A program made the position numbers and the translations under genes. Of a DNA stretch of 64,000 bases, positions 12,698 to 25,223 are shown piece by piece. The DNA is from Oasisia sp. SBJ-2009 (Eukaryota; Annelida; Polychaeta; Sabellida; Siboglinidae): assembly GCA_964017155.1 (NCBI GenBank), contig OZ024863.1:40268617-40332616 (forward strand). The letters are read 5' to 3'. Numbering within the stretch: position 1 is the stretch's first letter; every line of letters begins with the position of its first letter. Under the pieces are notes generated by a model. It saw only the letters and a list, made by a program, of their open reading frames with translations, was not told the origin of the DNA and did no database searches.

Positions 12698-13029
12698 CAT
12701 AGCTTTATGCAGAGACCCGTCCACCCATCATTCGGACGGGTAAAAACGAATATGGACGGGCAGAAATATGGGTGGACGGGTAAAAAAATGGACGGGTAAA
12801 AAAATGGATGGGTAAAAAAATGAAGAAGCAATAAAAAAGTTCTTCCGAAACCATAGATATTGTTAGTTATGCCTTGAAAGTTAGTGTAAATGGTGTCATA
12901 TGTGTGTTTATAGCCCATTTCAGGTCATCAGGCACATCTGAAAGTTCGTAAACTAGCTTAACAGTTAACATCCATGTGTCCACCAAAACATGTGTCACTG
13001 GCAATAATTTTATCCTGCATAAAGCCCTG
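12698..13029. mobile_element. hAT-like MITE, copy 2 (best preserved)
   Basis: This 332-bp element is flanked by a perfect 8-bp target duplication AGTGGGAA (12690-12697 and 13030-13037). The ends are CATAGCTTTATGCAGAG and, inverted, CAGGGCTTTATGCAGGA. Near the left end is a short internal array of GGACGGGTAAAAA units, present about five times here and fewer times in the other copies. There is no transposase. The 8-bp duplication and CAGGG-type end support the hAT superfamily. Confidence 0.92.
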
Positions 13030-13507
13030 AGTGGGAACAACCCAAGGCCATGGATCACACACAAGGTGTGTGTTTGCATGAGCATGCATCACACACCACC
13101 ACAAAGATGCATGTTTGAATGACATCCATTAATAATCTATGTCATGTTTAACCCTGTGTTCGTGTGTGCATGCATGTAGGCATGTAAAAGTGATCCGTTG
13201 TGAATCTGTGTCAATATGTCGGAACATGGAATTGTAATGGAACGGTAAAGGATTCACTTCAAATGTTCACGATGTACTTAGTCTTTGTGTCTAATTGGAC
13301 ATCTGTAGAAATAAGTGAATGCAATACAAGACTTCAGCTGAGACTGCAAATACTTCTTCTAAAAAATTAACTACCAAATGTGTCCTATGGCTAAATACAG
13401 AATACTATTAAAATTGTGTCAGTACGGACACAACTTTAAAATAATTAATAAAAAAGTTATGTTTAGTATTCAAAATTAAAAATAAATTGTGAGTTCTTTG
13501 TATTCAC

Positions 13508-13828
13508 AGTTCGCCAGTGTTGACATTTAATAACTATTTACGTTCAGTCAGTGTTTATGGTTAATCTGTATTCACATTTAGGCTGCAGCATTCATGTTTA
13601 GCGAACGTTCATATTTAGTCAGCGTTCATGTTTAGTTAGTGTTCTTGAATTATGTTTAGTCAATGTTCACGACTTTATGTTTTGTCAACGTACCTGCTAT
13701 GTGAGCATTCCTGTTTAATCAGTGTTCCCATTTTGTCGGAGTTAACATTTAGCCAATGTTCATGGTTTTACCAGTGTTTACATTTTGCCATATTTACATC
13801 AACGTTACAGTTTACGTTTAGCCAGTGA
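13508..13828. repeat. Degenerate tandem repeat, about 18-30 bp period
   Basis: Diverged copies of a motif close to TTCATGTTTAGTCAGTG follow each other with irregular spacing (for example around 13610, 13630, 13660 and 13740). This looks like an old, mutated minisatellite, in contrast with the nearly identical arrays elsewhere in the window. Confidence 0.65.
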
Positions 13829-16800
13829 ATGGTTGTGAATCTTCCAGACACTAAGTGCCATGCCGCTGTGTCGCTGAGCTATTGTACTTTACCAGCCACA
13901 AGATGGCAGTACATCAGTCAGTCGGCTGTAAACAGCGCTGGTGATAAAGCAACCTCTTTCACGCTTCACTGACCACGAGAGATTTCTCATCACATCAGTC
14001 CTTGGCACTTCATCAACTACTTATCCTCCTAATTCTACCTTTTGGTTGACTGCATTCAGCAAGACACAATCCCGCAATGAATGTCACAACTTTCAGAATC
14101 GTGTGTAAACATGCAATTACTGAATAACCACCTTGTAAACAGGCTGTGGTGGTCATTTTAGCAGCGGGTAATTTTAATTATGTAAAAGTAGCTATGATAG
14201 AATGTCACTGCGATTACAATTTTTTCATAATAACTCTGATTATAAGTGACTACTCACAACTTGACCTACAACTACAACCAAATTTAATAAAATAAAAACC
14301 AACATTAACTGTGAAATAAACAGGAAACTAAACACACAACATTTAGAAAGAGAGAAAGCCAAAATGTTTGATGAATAAATTCACTAAGAAATGCATCAAC
14401 ACCTGATATCAATATCGGAAATGTAAAATATGTTCTAAAAACGTTAGTCTAATTACTAACCATTTTAGACTAATAAGAGTACATGATATTCTTTTTAAGT
14501 TCAAACACAGGCAATGGTAGGTCTAGCAGCGAATAATGTCATGTCCAATATGCAATCGTAAACTAACGTGGTAGCTGTTTTTAACATACCAATATACCAC
14601 AAATGATTAACGTGCATGTCATCTGTAAGTAGATCTTCCTCGTAAACATTCATGAAGCTAAACAGATGCGGTCATGCGTGACTAATACATACAGAATTGC
14701 TCGGATTGAGTCGACAAATGATTCAATGCAGTCAAGATAGACTTTACAGAGGGAAACCTGTGGACACCTACAATGAAGTCTACCTGGTGTGAGTCTGTAC
14801 GTGTGCATGTGTTTGTAGTGTTCAAAGTTTTCATGACTCACCGCGATTATACATGGCTTCTTTTCACCACCTCCTGTCTTAACAAATCTCTCGCCATTCG
14901 TCACAAGTGTTGAAAGAAGTTTTCTACCAGTCTCAAGGTTAAACCTTCTGGGTGTCAACAACGGCGGTGCGAAAAGAAACTGCCTCAAATGGCAAAGTGT
15001 TTCTGCACAACACTTAGTGCTTAGCAAACTTTTTAATAATCCGTACTTTTATTCATCCAACGAATCATCTAATCTATCACACACCTGCCTTCTGAGTCAC
15101 GCCCTGTGACATTGGACCTGACAACGACATTAGATAACATCAAAGCACCACTGTGTCACTTTAAAAACACTAAATAAATAGAAGAGTCACATTTTCACCA
15201 AGCAACAATACATACATACAATACATTTACCAACAGAAATTGGGTAATTATAATAATAATAGCTTTATTGTAGGTTATTTATGTAGGTTTATTAGATATA
15301 AAGGTTTCATTTCGAAGTTGGTATCTGATTTGCACAGTTGTGAGTGAATCAGCCTTTGATGTGTCTCTCTATTTACATTTATTTTGCAAGCTCATCGATC
15401 AATTAGAATAAATTTAAATACGTAGTAAGTCATGATGGATGTTTGTTCTAATGGCAGTGAGACATTTGTCTTGGCCCATTTACATGATCACTTTTTTCAA
15501 CAACAGTCACTTTGAGAGTTTAAACTTTCAGTTAACAAGAAGGATATCCAACAAGCAGCATCTTCTAGTGTGTCTAATCTGTCTATCATGAAAGCCCAGT
15601 TGCATGAGTACACTTGATATACTGACAACCATGAAGCTGTTAATTAATTAAATCAAATCTAATGTAAGATTAAACAGATCCAGGCATCTTCCAAACAGCA
15701 CTCTTTCATTATTTACCAGCACTCACTAGGCCACGCGTGCATCTGTTTTTGTGTTTCCCAAATCAGAACAAAGCAACGTTACTCCTCATGCGTCACCGTG
15801 GTCTTAAATGTTAGAACATCTAAATAATTAATTGATCACCTATAACGCGTGAACAAGTGCTATAATAATCATAGCAATCAGACTCCAATGTTTACAATCT
15901 TAGTCGTAATTAACTCGCAAGCACCAGACTGTTTCTGTAGACAAAACAAACTTATCCATGATGTAAACTTTATGGAATTAGTTAAATGCAGGAAACAGGA
16001 CACCTGTCCGGTGCATGTATTATTGATTCTACGCATCTACTGAACTTGGCAGCTAGAAACATTTTGACAGCACTGAAAAAACTACCATAGACAGGAAGTT
16101 GCTAGACACTGACAGAGACTTGTACACCACGCCATGTCTTGGGAATCAAGTTGGCTGTTAATATCAGTTAGGTTGGCAAACTAAGTGACATTAACAGCCA
16201 GCAATAAGGTGCCATGTGGTAAATGTTTTAATAGACACTGGAAACTTGTTATTCAAGATTACCTATGACTGCAAATAGAAATGTAAATATAAAACAAAAT
16301 TACCCTACAAGATTGGTCTTATCTAGCTATACATAGATATTAACCAGAATATTATAAATTAAGAATATAATATAGGCATAACAAAATATAACACAAAATA
16401 TATAACAGTGTTTATCAAGAAAAAGGTTCAAAGTATGTAAAAATGTTTATAAATCAAAATCTCAACATTTACACAGATAATTTTGCAAACTCAATTATTG
16501 AGGCAAGGCTTTCTCTTGTTAAACAGCTTACTAGTCCTGTTCTCACTATTATTAATGACACCAACAACTAGTGTATACATAGCACACTACAATGAAAGGT
16601 CAGCGTAACTGAAGACAAGGTAAATGTCAACTCAATGTGTCATCCATCAGATCATCCAGAGGATGCTATTTCACAGACATCACCTCTCCTAAGTGCTCTG
16701 TCCTGCTCAAGTGTACCATCTCTTCTAAAGTTACTAGGACCTTGTGTACACAACACAACACAGCATGTCCTTGCAGCTGTCACCCAGACCAGCTGTTACT

Positions 16801-17220
16801 CCTGACTGTCCCCAGCCGATGGGGTGACAGCTTAAACACGACTTCAGGACAGTAATCCTGTGACACAACAGAATCTGTTTCCCACAAATGCATATGCCAA
16901 CAACTGACACCAACGCAGAGCTACTGGTATTTTGTAAACACCTCCACCGCTCTGCTACGGTAGACCTGCTTTATTCAGGCCAATCTATGGCAGTAAATAT
17001 TCCTTTGCAGGCTTGAAATGTCTATAAGGTGTGCAGTGGTGCTGACTTAATGCGGCCTGAGAGACGACAGAGGTTGATCTATCAAGTGGCTTCTTACGAG
17101 TTTTGCAATTTTGACTGATGCCAGTTTTATTTGTGTCTGACACGTCATCAAACAGAGGGGTTCTGTGTCAGACTGCGACCCTTGCAATTTCCCTAAACAT
17201 TCACGTTGGAGTGAATATTA
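13829..17220. other. Intron, one possible cassette exon
   Basis: Mostly AT-rich unique sequence. 14842-14979 (minus) is open, bounded by a cag| acceptor and a CGCG|gtgagt donor, both in phase 0, but the 46 residues resemble nothing I know; it is discussed as a finding rather than called. No mobile element recognised. Confidence 0.4.
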
Positions 17221-17632
<412 letters not shown>

Positions 17633-18180
17633 GCATTCACTCACTCTATCATTCACTCTCGTTCACTCTTGCTATTGCTCACTCTCGTTGAAGCCTCCGC
17701 AGCTGAGGATATATATCATGTGTCCAGAGCCCTAGCGCGCAAGCACCACACAATATTACTACTGACAACAGCAGTCTGTGGCTCTGACTCACGGGAATCA
17801 AATATCGCAAGATGCTCTGATACCGTGATGAACCAGAGCTAAACAACTGTACAATTACAGCACCTCGCTGACTGCCGCTGATGTTGTGTAGACTCCACAC
17901 TCAGCAGACTGTGATCATCCGCTGAGACGTCTCAACACTAGCTGAGTAAATGTCTACACAGTATGTAAGTTATTCATGTGACTTAATTAGACCAACTTTC
18001 TTAGTATTGTTCACACTGTCTGCAACATATATTTCTTCCAGGAACTCATAGCTTTATAATCAAACTGACCTAGCATTGATTATATTTCTTCAAACTTTAT
18101 CATACCACATTTTCCTTTTGGTTACTGAGAATGGAAGCAAGAATTCTTAATACAAAAATTTCACTACAAATGTCGCTTAC

Positions 18181-18765
18181 CATTTGTTGTTTTGGTCTTG
18201 ACGCAGTAGATCTTGTAGGTCTTGACGCAGTAGATCTTGTAGGTCTTGACACATGTTGGACACTAGATAAGGTAAGTTGTGATGGTGACATACTTCTAAC
18301 AGAAGATGTGTTCATACTTCTAACAGAAGATGTGTTAAGTCTTGCTGGTGACATGCGTCGGACGCCAGAAGACTTTAGTCTTGCTGGTGACATACATCGA
18401 ATACTACATGTGTCACGTCTCGACGGTGACGCATGTCGGATGATGTCACGTCTTGATGGCGACGAGTGTCGGATGACATCACGTCTTGACGGTGACCCAT
18501 GTCGGATGATGCCGCATCTTGACGATGACGCGTGTCGGATCGTGTCACTTCTTGACAACGACTTATGTTGGACAGTGTCACGCGTCACCTTCACTGTCCG
18601 TGTCACCACGTCAGAGTGGTGACACGACCGACGCTCCCTTCTGTGCATGACGACCGCCATGGGGCGAGACACGAAGTCGTAGATGTACTCCTCAGTGGTG
18701 CCCCCTGCTGGCTGCCCCGCTGGGCCTCGGTGGCGACACCGCTGGTGCCGGGTGTAACGAAACAT
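18181..18765 (-). CDS. MACF1: Candidate alternative first exon with Ser/Arg/Pro repeats (CH2-only isoform)
   Basis: A minus-strand ATG at 18765 (MFRYTRHQRCRHRG) opens 195 codons ending RPKQQM at a strong donor (ATG|gtaagc). It ends in phase 0, matching the CH1-to-CH2 junction, so splicing to the CH2 exon would give a CH1-less spectraplakin. Residues 20-60 are non-repetitive (TTEEYIYDFVSRP); residues 75-190 are diverged repeats around SPSRRDVIRH and MSPARL, then SRPTRSTA twice. The protein is strongly basic with many S-P sites. Ser/Arg-rich sequence in spectraplakins is known from the C-terminal microtubule-binding tail, so an N-terminal basic repeat is noteworthy, but microtubule binding is only inference. 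The plus strand is also open across much of the repeat, so a non-coding minisatellite is a live alternative. CpG-rich sequence lies just upstream. Confidence 0.5.
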
Positions 18766-19990
18766 GGCCGTCACTGTCCCGTGGGTTAGGTGCGAAACAA
18801 CGACACAATCAAAAAGTAACGATTACCCATCATTCCACGTACGTTCCTCATGTGGCAATTCATCCATGTTATGCGTTTTCACCATTCTGTTATCTGGGAG
18901 AACATTTCTTGCATTCGTCATATGACGTGTTACAGTGATTCGAAAGGAATGCATTGAATCCACAGCCACAACCAATCAAGGGGCGGTTTCTTCCAGTCAC
19001 CAAGCCGCTACAGACAAGCCCCGACGTCAAGCTGAATCAGGCCATCACACTGCCTACATGCGATGCATGTTTCACCGCAGAATGACATCATAAGCAGCAG
19101 CGGCGTTCGCAGGCGCTGCTAACCTGTCCAGCTTGAGAGAAAGTGTCTATTTAAAGGTCTGCCACACGGCCGAGCCTGTCTCTGTGGTGTGGTGCACCTA
19201 TTGAAGTCAGCTCACTCTGCCGCCAAGATAAAGCAGTAGCCAAGAGCTGCTGTCAGGCCTGACCAGGACTGAGAGTGAGAGTGAGAGAGAGCGGTACGGG
19301 CCAACAGGGCACAGGTGTACATAGATCACACTCCACTGGTGTGTTACCTGTGTTACCTGTGTTACCTGTCCGCTATGCCTCCAGCCACACACCTACAGCT
19401 GGTTCCTGTCACTGCCCCTGACACACAATGCACCCTTCCTTGACTCGACACCGACCGTCAACGTCAATGATATCCACCGAAATAACGTGTCACGTCTATT
19501 CGACTGCCGAAACCGTCCACATCCATCAGCATTAAAGGGTTAAATGTCTCCCCGCAAACTTACCGGCGGCGTGCCAATATTGACGCTCTAAAGAACGCAG
19601 CTAAAACGTATCATTTATCCGACGTGTTTCAGACGATTTCCGTCATATGTTGACGTATCGATTGGACACTGCGAAACGTCAGATTGTGTCTACACCAGCT
19701 GTTGCACCACGCATCAACACTGCGGTTTCGTCTCGGTCGCCATTTGCTTGCATAATTACCACCACACCGTGCCCATAGACACGTGTCACTGCACCGCTAA
19801 ACAACCGATATTCACTTCTGGTTCGCAAACGCTACTGCACAATCAAACGGCTATTCACCAGTCAGCTGCTGACTTCAATTGCAGTGCAGGTGATACTTTC
19901 GACAAGTCCAACTGTTGACATTGAAATAAAACAATGACCGGAGGCAACAACACAGAGAGATACTGCCGGCCGGCCGGCCATGCATGGCAA
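18766..19990 (-). promoter_or_regulatory. CpG-enriched putative promoter of the 18181-18765 exon
   Basis: From about 18780 to 19990 CpG dinucleotides are visibly more frequent than in the surrounding intron (for example 19490-19760), and there is a tandem GGCC palindrome (CCGGCCGGCCGGCC, 19967-19980). This position, directly upstream of a minus-strand candidate first exon, fits a CpG-type promoter. No TATA box or initiator was identified. Confidence 0.35.
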
Positions 19991-20479
19991 CAGTGACATC
20001 AGTACTTTGTTTCGTTTACTGTCAGGTCACATGACCTGGTTCATTCACTCACTCAGCTGATCGATTGTCTGTGCACATACGGAATATGCAAGCTGTCTGC
20101 TGGCCCGGCGAGGCAGGCAGGCTGCGTGAACACTGACACAGCAGACAGTCCTACTGTTGCTTCGTCACGGTTGACTGAATCCTCTGGAATATCTCTCCAT
20201 ATCTCTCCATGGTAGGGGGCTAGCGGGCTAGGGGGTGGGGGTAGTTTCTTTCATACTGTTCAGATCCTATATTCCAGTCTCCCTACTTGAACCCACACCT
20301 GTGGATGTTCTGAACAATAGCTCCGTGTAAATCAAATGTGTCACACTAAATGATGCTTTTTAAATATTTATAGAACAGCTGCTGCTTAAAATCGACAATG
20401 TCACTAAATGCTCCTGATATTTTAATGATATCCTGCTAGCCTTAATAATATGCACAACCACAAAACTACCTATGGCAAA

Positions 20480-20955
20480 CAGCTACAGAGACTGGTATAC
20501 CTGACAGCTACAGAGACTGGTGTACCTGACAGCTACAGAGACTGGTGTACATGACAGCTATAGGGACTGGTGTACCTGACAGCTACAGAGACTGGTATAC
20601 CTGACAGCTACAGAGACTGGTGTACCTGACAGCTACAGAGACTGGTGTACCTGACAGCTACAGAGACTGGTGTACCTGACAGCTACAGAGACTGGTGTAC
20701 ATGACAGCTACAAAGACTGGTGTACCTGACAGCTACAGAGACTGGTATACCTGACAGCTACAAAGACTGGTGTACCTGACAGCTACAGAGACTGGTGTAC
20801 CTGACAGCTACAGAGACTGGTGTACCTGACAGCTACAGAGACTGATGTACCTGACAGCTAGAGACTGGTGTACCTGACAGCTACAGAGACTGGTGTACCT
20901 GACAGCTACAGACTGGTGTATCTGACAGATATAGAAGGCAGTATACCTGGCAGTA
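20480..20955. repeat. 25-bp minisatellite, about 19 units
   Basis: Tandem units built on CAGCTACAGAGACTGGTGTA plus CCTGA, with TATAC/TGTAC and CCTG/CATG variants and a few shortened units near the right end. The last unit decays into GACAGATATAGAAGGC. Confidence 0.95.
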
Positions 20956-23729
20956 ACAACTACAAAGGGTGAGGCACACCATTGATGGACCTCCAGCCCC
21001 AAAGGTAAGTTCATTAATTAAATCCTGTCCTTTGTCGGTGCCCAGCCACCATCAACATGCAGGAGGGAGCCATGAATGGATGAATGAAGGATCCCTGCCT
21101 AAATATGGCTGCTTTCAGCGCCCAATGACTGATGAGCCGGCCTTTATGAAGCGGGACAGAGGCTGCGCTGGAATTTACCAACACGGTCAACTTGACACGT
21201 AAATCAGCCCAATACAATCTGCCTCTGACTGGCACTCTCATTATCTCCCGCTAACGAGACATCAACATACACGACTTGCCAGACAAATGAAATGACACGA
21301 CAACATGATTTTACATGGCAGCCTCGGGGCAGGATCCTGACAGATGTTTCTAAAGATTTCTCTCTGTTTCTCAATGTTTCTTAACACGTATCAATTAATA
21401 ACTCACACTCTGTTAGGGTGTTTAACCATCTGGACCACTGCCAGACATCAACATTTACAAAGCGTCTCATAAACCTCACAGACAAGTCTAAAGACGGGGC
21501 AGTTAGTAGAACAACAATTCATGTAGGCGTTCATTAAGTAATAGTTTCAACAGTGCCTCGTTCATTTTTATGATGATTACCTACAGGGGCTCATTGACTA
21601 GAGTGGGTAATGGGGCGGTAAAGCTTTGTACCCCTTCATCAGGGGATGACAATGGGACACCCATTGTTCGATTCACTTAGCCTCTTGTAAGACTACAACA
21701 CAAATAGGTCAGGTTGTTTGCTGTTGAGTTTCCACCACACTATCCCCGCCTGTCTGAATAGTGCCATGTCTACAGTACATTCCATAGCTACGTGTTTTGT
21801 TGTCACCCTTTGTTCCCCATGAACACTCACCATTCCAACGCAGTCATAAAATCTATGCTGTTCAACTGAAAAAAGCACCAGCTATTCTTTACACAAAATT
21901 TAAGAGTCAAGTGACTCAGAACAGGAAAATACCAGAGGGCAGACACAAGAAATAAAAGAAGGGTGACGAGTACCCTAGGGCTCCAATTAGTGGCAATCAA
22001 CACAGGATTGCTCTATCAAGACATCAGTTTCTTTTTTGGTGAACCTACACTCAAAACCCCATCAACTAACAGTCAGTCCCACCAACTAACAGAGCAATTA
22101 TGCAATTTTTACCACTGCTTTTATGTCTTACACACACAGGTAACAGCTGGGGATAAAACATGTTCCCAGCAGCAACTTGGGCAATTAAACACAGCATAAA
22201 AATAGTTGTCATAAAAAGTATATAATTACACATTTACACAGGTCATTTAGCTCTTTCACATGTTACCATATGGTTGTTTTGATGCATGTAATCTCGCATT
22301 TTTAATGTCTTTCCATGTCCTCTACATGTTGATCACAACTAGCTTTTTCACTGCTTCATAATTAACCATGTTTGGCATACCTAAGGTAACACTGGCAATA
22401 TTCAATGATTTAAATGTCTACTGATGTCCATACACCACAATACATTCCCATACTGCATGTAAACAGTGCTGTGTGCAGTGCATAAACAGGAGAGTGGAAC
22501 CAGTAGAACCGAAGTCATAAACAGTTACGTAACACAACAGAACAATAACATGGAACACGTTAGGCGAAATGCATCGAACGACAAGACAAGCCTACCTCTC
22601 TGGAACTGTTGGGTCTACGTTTCTGACAAACTCGTACCTGTTGAAGTGCCACAATACATTGTTCGCTGCTACGTCCAAACTGCCACGTTAATTCACCCGA
22701 CAACTAACTGACTGTCCGGTATTGTAACAGAACAATGCTCACACCGTTAGTCAGGGTAACGTAAATACGCAAACTTTGTAACCAGTTAAGATATTGCGAG
22801 CACTCCTCGACTTTACAAAGTTTATAGAAGACCTGTTATCACAGATCCAGATGTGTAAATGGAGAGTTGCTACGTAGAACAGATTAACTAGTCGACAGCT
22901 GTGCTCCAGTGGTCAGCTAATGACCAGGTATTGTCCTCACAGGTATGTCCTCATGGATTCAGTGTCTCTCCAGTCCGTATATGCACTCAGCAATTTGTGA
23001 GGTCACATATTTTCGACAGCTGATCAACAAGTCATACTAGATTCACATGAAAGAACAGTGCCTAGGAACCACTGGTCGGCTGCAATGAAACTATGAATAT
23101 GGAAATAACAAGCATTATTTCACATACATGCCTTGGAGTCGTTCACACGATTATTAGCGTCAACATGGAATTGATTTACAGCCAACGTACCTCGACAGGT
23201 AATCATTAGCGCCGAGCTTTTGCAGTGAGCGAAACACTAACTCAGACAAACATAAATATGCACCACTAATCAAAGAATTTACAGAGCATGCCAATGAATT
23301 CATAGTGCTTGTTATAGAGTTTACAGAGCACGTCAAATTCCAATGTGCTTTACATCGACACGTATGAATTATAATTGGTAATGAATTGTAAAATTTATAA
23401 AGGACACAAACCATTGTCAGTAATTTTGTGATGGAAGTATGCCAGAAATCGATAGTCATTATCAAAGATATAGAAGCATCTGAAATAACAATTAGTCATT
23501 TCTGTTGAGTACAACGTAAGTGAAATGCCTTGCAACCACTAAATTAATAACAGGACAAAGTTGGAGCTATTTCCCAAGCAATAGTTAACCACCCCTGAAA
23601 TAGAATCCTGTCTCAGAATTTAAAAGAAACATCTGTGCTTTACATATAAATCCAGGAATTCTGATTGCCAGGCAGTAATGTTGACATAGTTAGTATCAAG
23701 AAAAGCTGGCCATAAAAATATAAACCTAC
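20956..23729. other. Intron downstream of CH1, nothing recognised
   Basis: Intronic sequence immediately 3' (in transcript sense) of the last CH1 exon. Small open frames at 21963-22199 and 22466-22711 on the plus strand have no recognisable product. No CH2 exon, RNA gene or mobile element was found. Confidence 0.5.
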
Positions 23730-23822
23730 CTGGAAGTGAAGAATTATTGTCCATATTAAGCCCAGCGTTAACTTTGGATTGCCGTCAGTTATTTCATCAG
23801 GTCGGATGTTTACAAGTCGGAT
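23730..23822 (-). CDS. MACF1: Spectraplakin CH1 exon, C-terminal part (93 bp)
   Basis: This encodes 31 residues, [20 protein letters not shown] through WTIILHFQ, the signature end of the plakin CH1 domain (helix containing [19 protein letters not shown] in relatives). The acceptor is a long T tract ending ttttttag|ATC and the donor is CAG|gtaggt; both ends are in phase 0. It follows the 78-bp exon at 24461-24538. In relatives the next exon begins the CH1-CH2 linker; it is not in view. The phase-0 end is the junction that the downstream candidate first exons also offer. Confidence 0.96.
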
Positions 23823-24460
23823 CTAAAAAAGGCAATTCCAAGTTTACAGTTTCATCCATGTAATTGTTTCTGAACTTGGGTGCACTTTCCAGGCTGCCTT
23901 GGCAGAGGTCTCTTTCAATAATAACCTGCCACTTTCCCTATATATTTATTAATCATTTTTGATCAGTACTAGATGCAATGAAGTACTACAAAAATATTTG
24001 TGGAACATTATCAAAACAGGCTTTAGGGCAAAGAATACATAAAAACGCTTAACATCCTTAATGAGACAGTATTTCTTATTATATTGTAGTTGTTTAATTA
24101 TGTTAGAAATCCTTGCTGAATGTAGACTCATCAAGAATTCACACAGTGCACAACACAAAGAACTCTGTAGGTAGATTGTTGGCTTATCACAGGGAGAGGT
24201 CTATCAATTAATCCACTAATGTGGTATTGAAATAGAGTAAACACTGATGCTAATGTATGACTGCTTTGTCAACAGAAACATAACAATGTTCTAATATCAT
24301 ATCAGGAATCACATATTCCACATCATTTGACACTAACAAATATATTTGTGGTCTGTGCTTAATGCAGCATATGCCAAATCACTAACCAGGTTACAGATCA
24401 ATAGAAATGGTTCCTTGAAAATGAACTTTAAAAAGCAATGTCCAAGTGTCATTTCCTTAC

Positions 24461-24538
24461 CCCTTTTGATCGCAGGAAGTCCAACGCAATTCGTACATTT
24501 TGCAGTTTGTGGAACCGCATTCGACCCCTTTCACGAGG
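24461..24538 (-). CDS. MACF1: Spectraplakin CH1 exon, central part (78 bp)
   Basis: Twenty-six residues, [20 protein letters not shown] then FLRSKG, match the highly conserved plakin CH1 segment ([22 protein letters not shown] in relatives). The acceptor is ctgcag|CCT and the donor GGG|gtaagg, with phase 0 at both ends. A perfect AT repeat of about 68 bp (24584-24651) ends only 45 bases upstream of the acceptor in transcript sense, where branchpoint and polypyrimidine signals would normally lie. Overlapping open frames on the plus strand are shadows. Confidence 0.97.
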
Positions 24539-24581
24539 CTGCAGAAAAAGTGATCAAACTTATAAATCCATTAATTATCAA

Positions 24582-24583
<2 letters not shown>

Positions 24584-24651
<68 letters not shown>
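24584..24651. repeat. (AT)n microsatellite beside a splice acceptor
   Basis: A perfect dinucleotide tract of about 34 units. Read on the minus strand it ends 45 bases before the acceptor of the 78-bp CH1 exon. Confidence 0.98.
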
Positions 24652-24654
<3 letters not shown>

Positions 24655-25133
24655 GTACAATTTACTATGTATTGTTTATTTTCTAAATAACAAAGGTATA
24701 AATTAATAACATAAACTATGCAAACTAATTCTCCAGATAATAACACCTATAACTTAGAAATTTCATAGACACAATTTGTAATAAATGATCACACAAACTC
24801 AAACACATGTATTGACATACTATGGCTCTGCCATATCACCCCCAGACTATGCCAGTATGGCACCGTATGGGAGTGATGCAATCAGTGGCGCCACCTGTTA
24901 GATTTACTGGAGTGCATTATATGACACTAGATGGCGACACCAGTCTTTGCTGCCACTGAAACCACCATATTCAGTATTCTGATTTTTTTTTTTTTACTGC
25001 TTTACAAAGAAAACACCATAACTTAACAACACATTATTTTAATAGTTTTTAAACATAACATCTGTTACTTGCAGTAATAACAACGAACTTGCAGAGATTC
25101 CAATGTTTGTGTTTGGTGCTAAGCAACACTTAC

Positions 25134-25223
25134 CAGTGGCTCCTGGGACAAAACCTCCAGTAGAGAAATGAGGCTGTTTCCATCGCGGAGATCTTCAAAT
25201 AGATTCACTACTCGCTGCTTTGC
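25134..25223 (-). CDS. MACF1: Spectraplakin CH1 exon (90 bp)
   Basis: Thirty residues, AKQRVVNLFEDLRDGNSLIS then LLEVLSQEPL, correspond to the conserved (H)[22 protein letters not shown] block of the plakin CH1 domain, part of the actin-binding surface. The acceptor is tgttgcag|GCA and the donor CTG|gtaagt, phase 0 at both ends. SQEPL stands where relatives usually have SG plus a short acidic/Thr-Leu stretch, a normal level of divergence. It is separated from the 62-bp exon by about 17.5 kb of intron. Confidence 0.97.

Noticed and set aside
14650..15027. 125-codon minus frame as a gene or first exon
   Set aside because: It has no ATG before the internal donor; the first codon is TTG. Only the 14842-14979 portion is kept as a weak cassette-exon idea.
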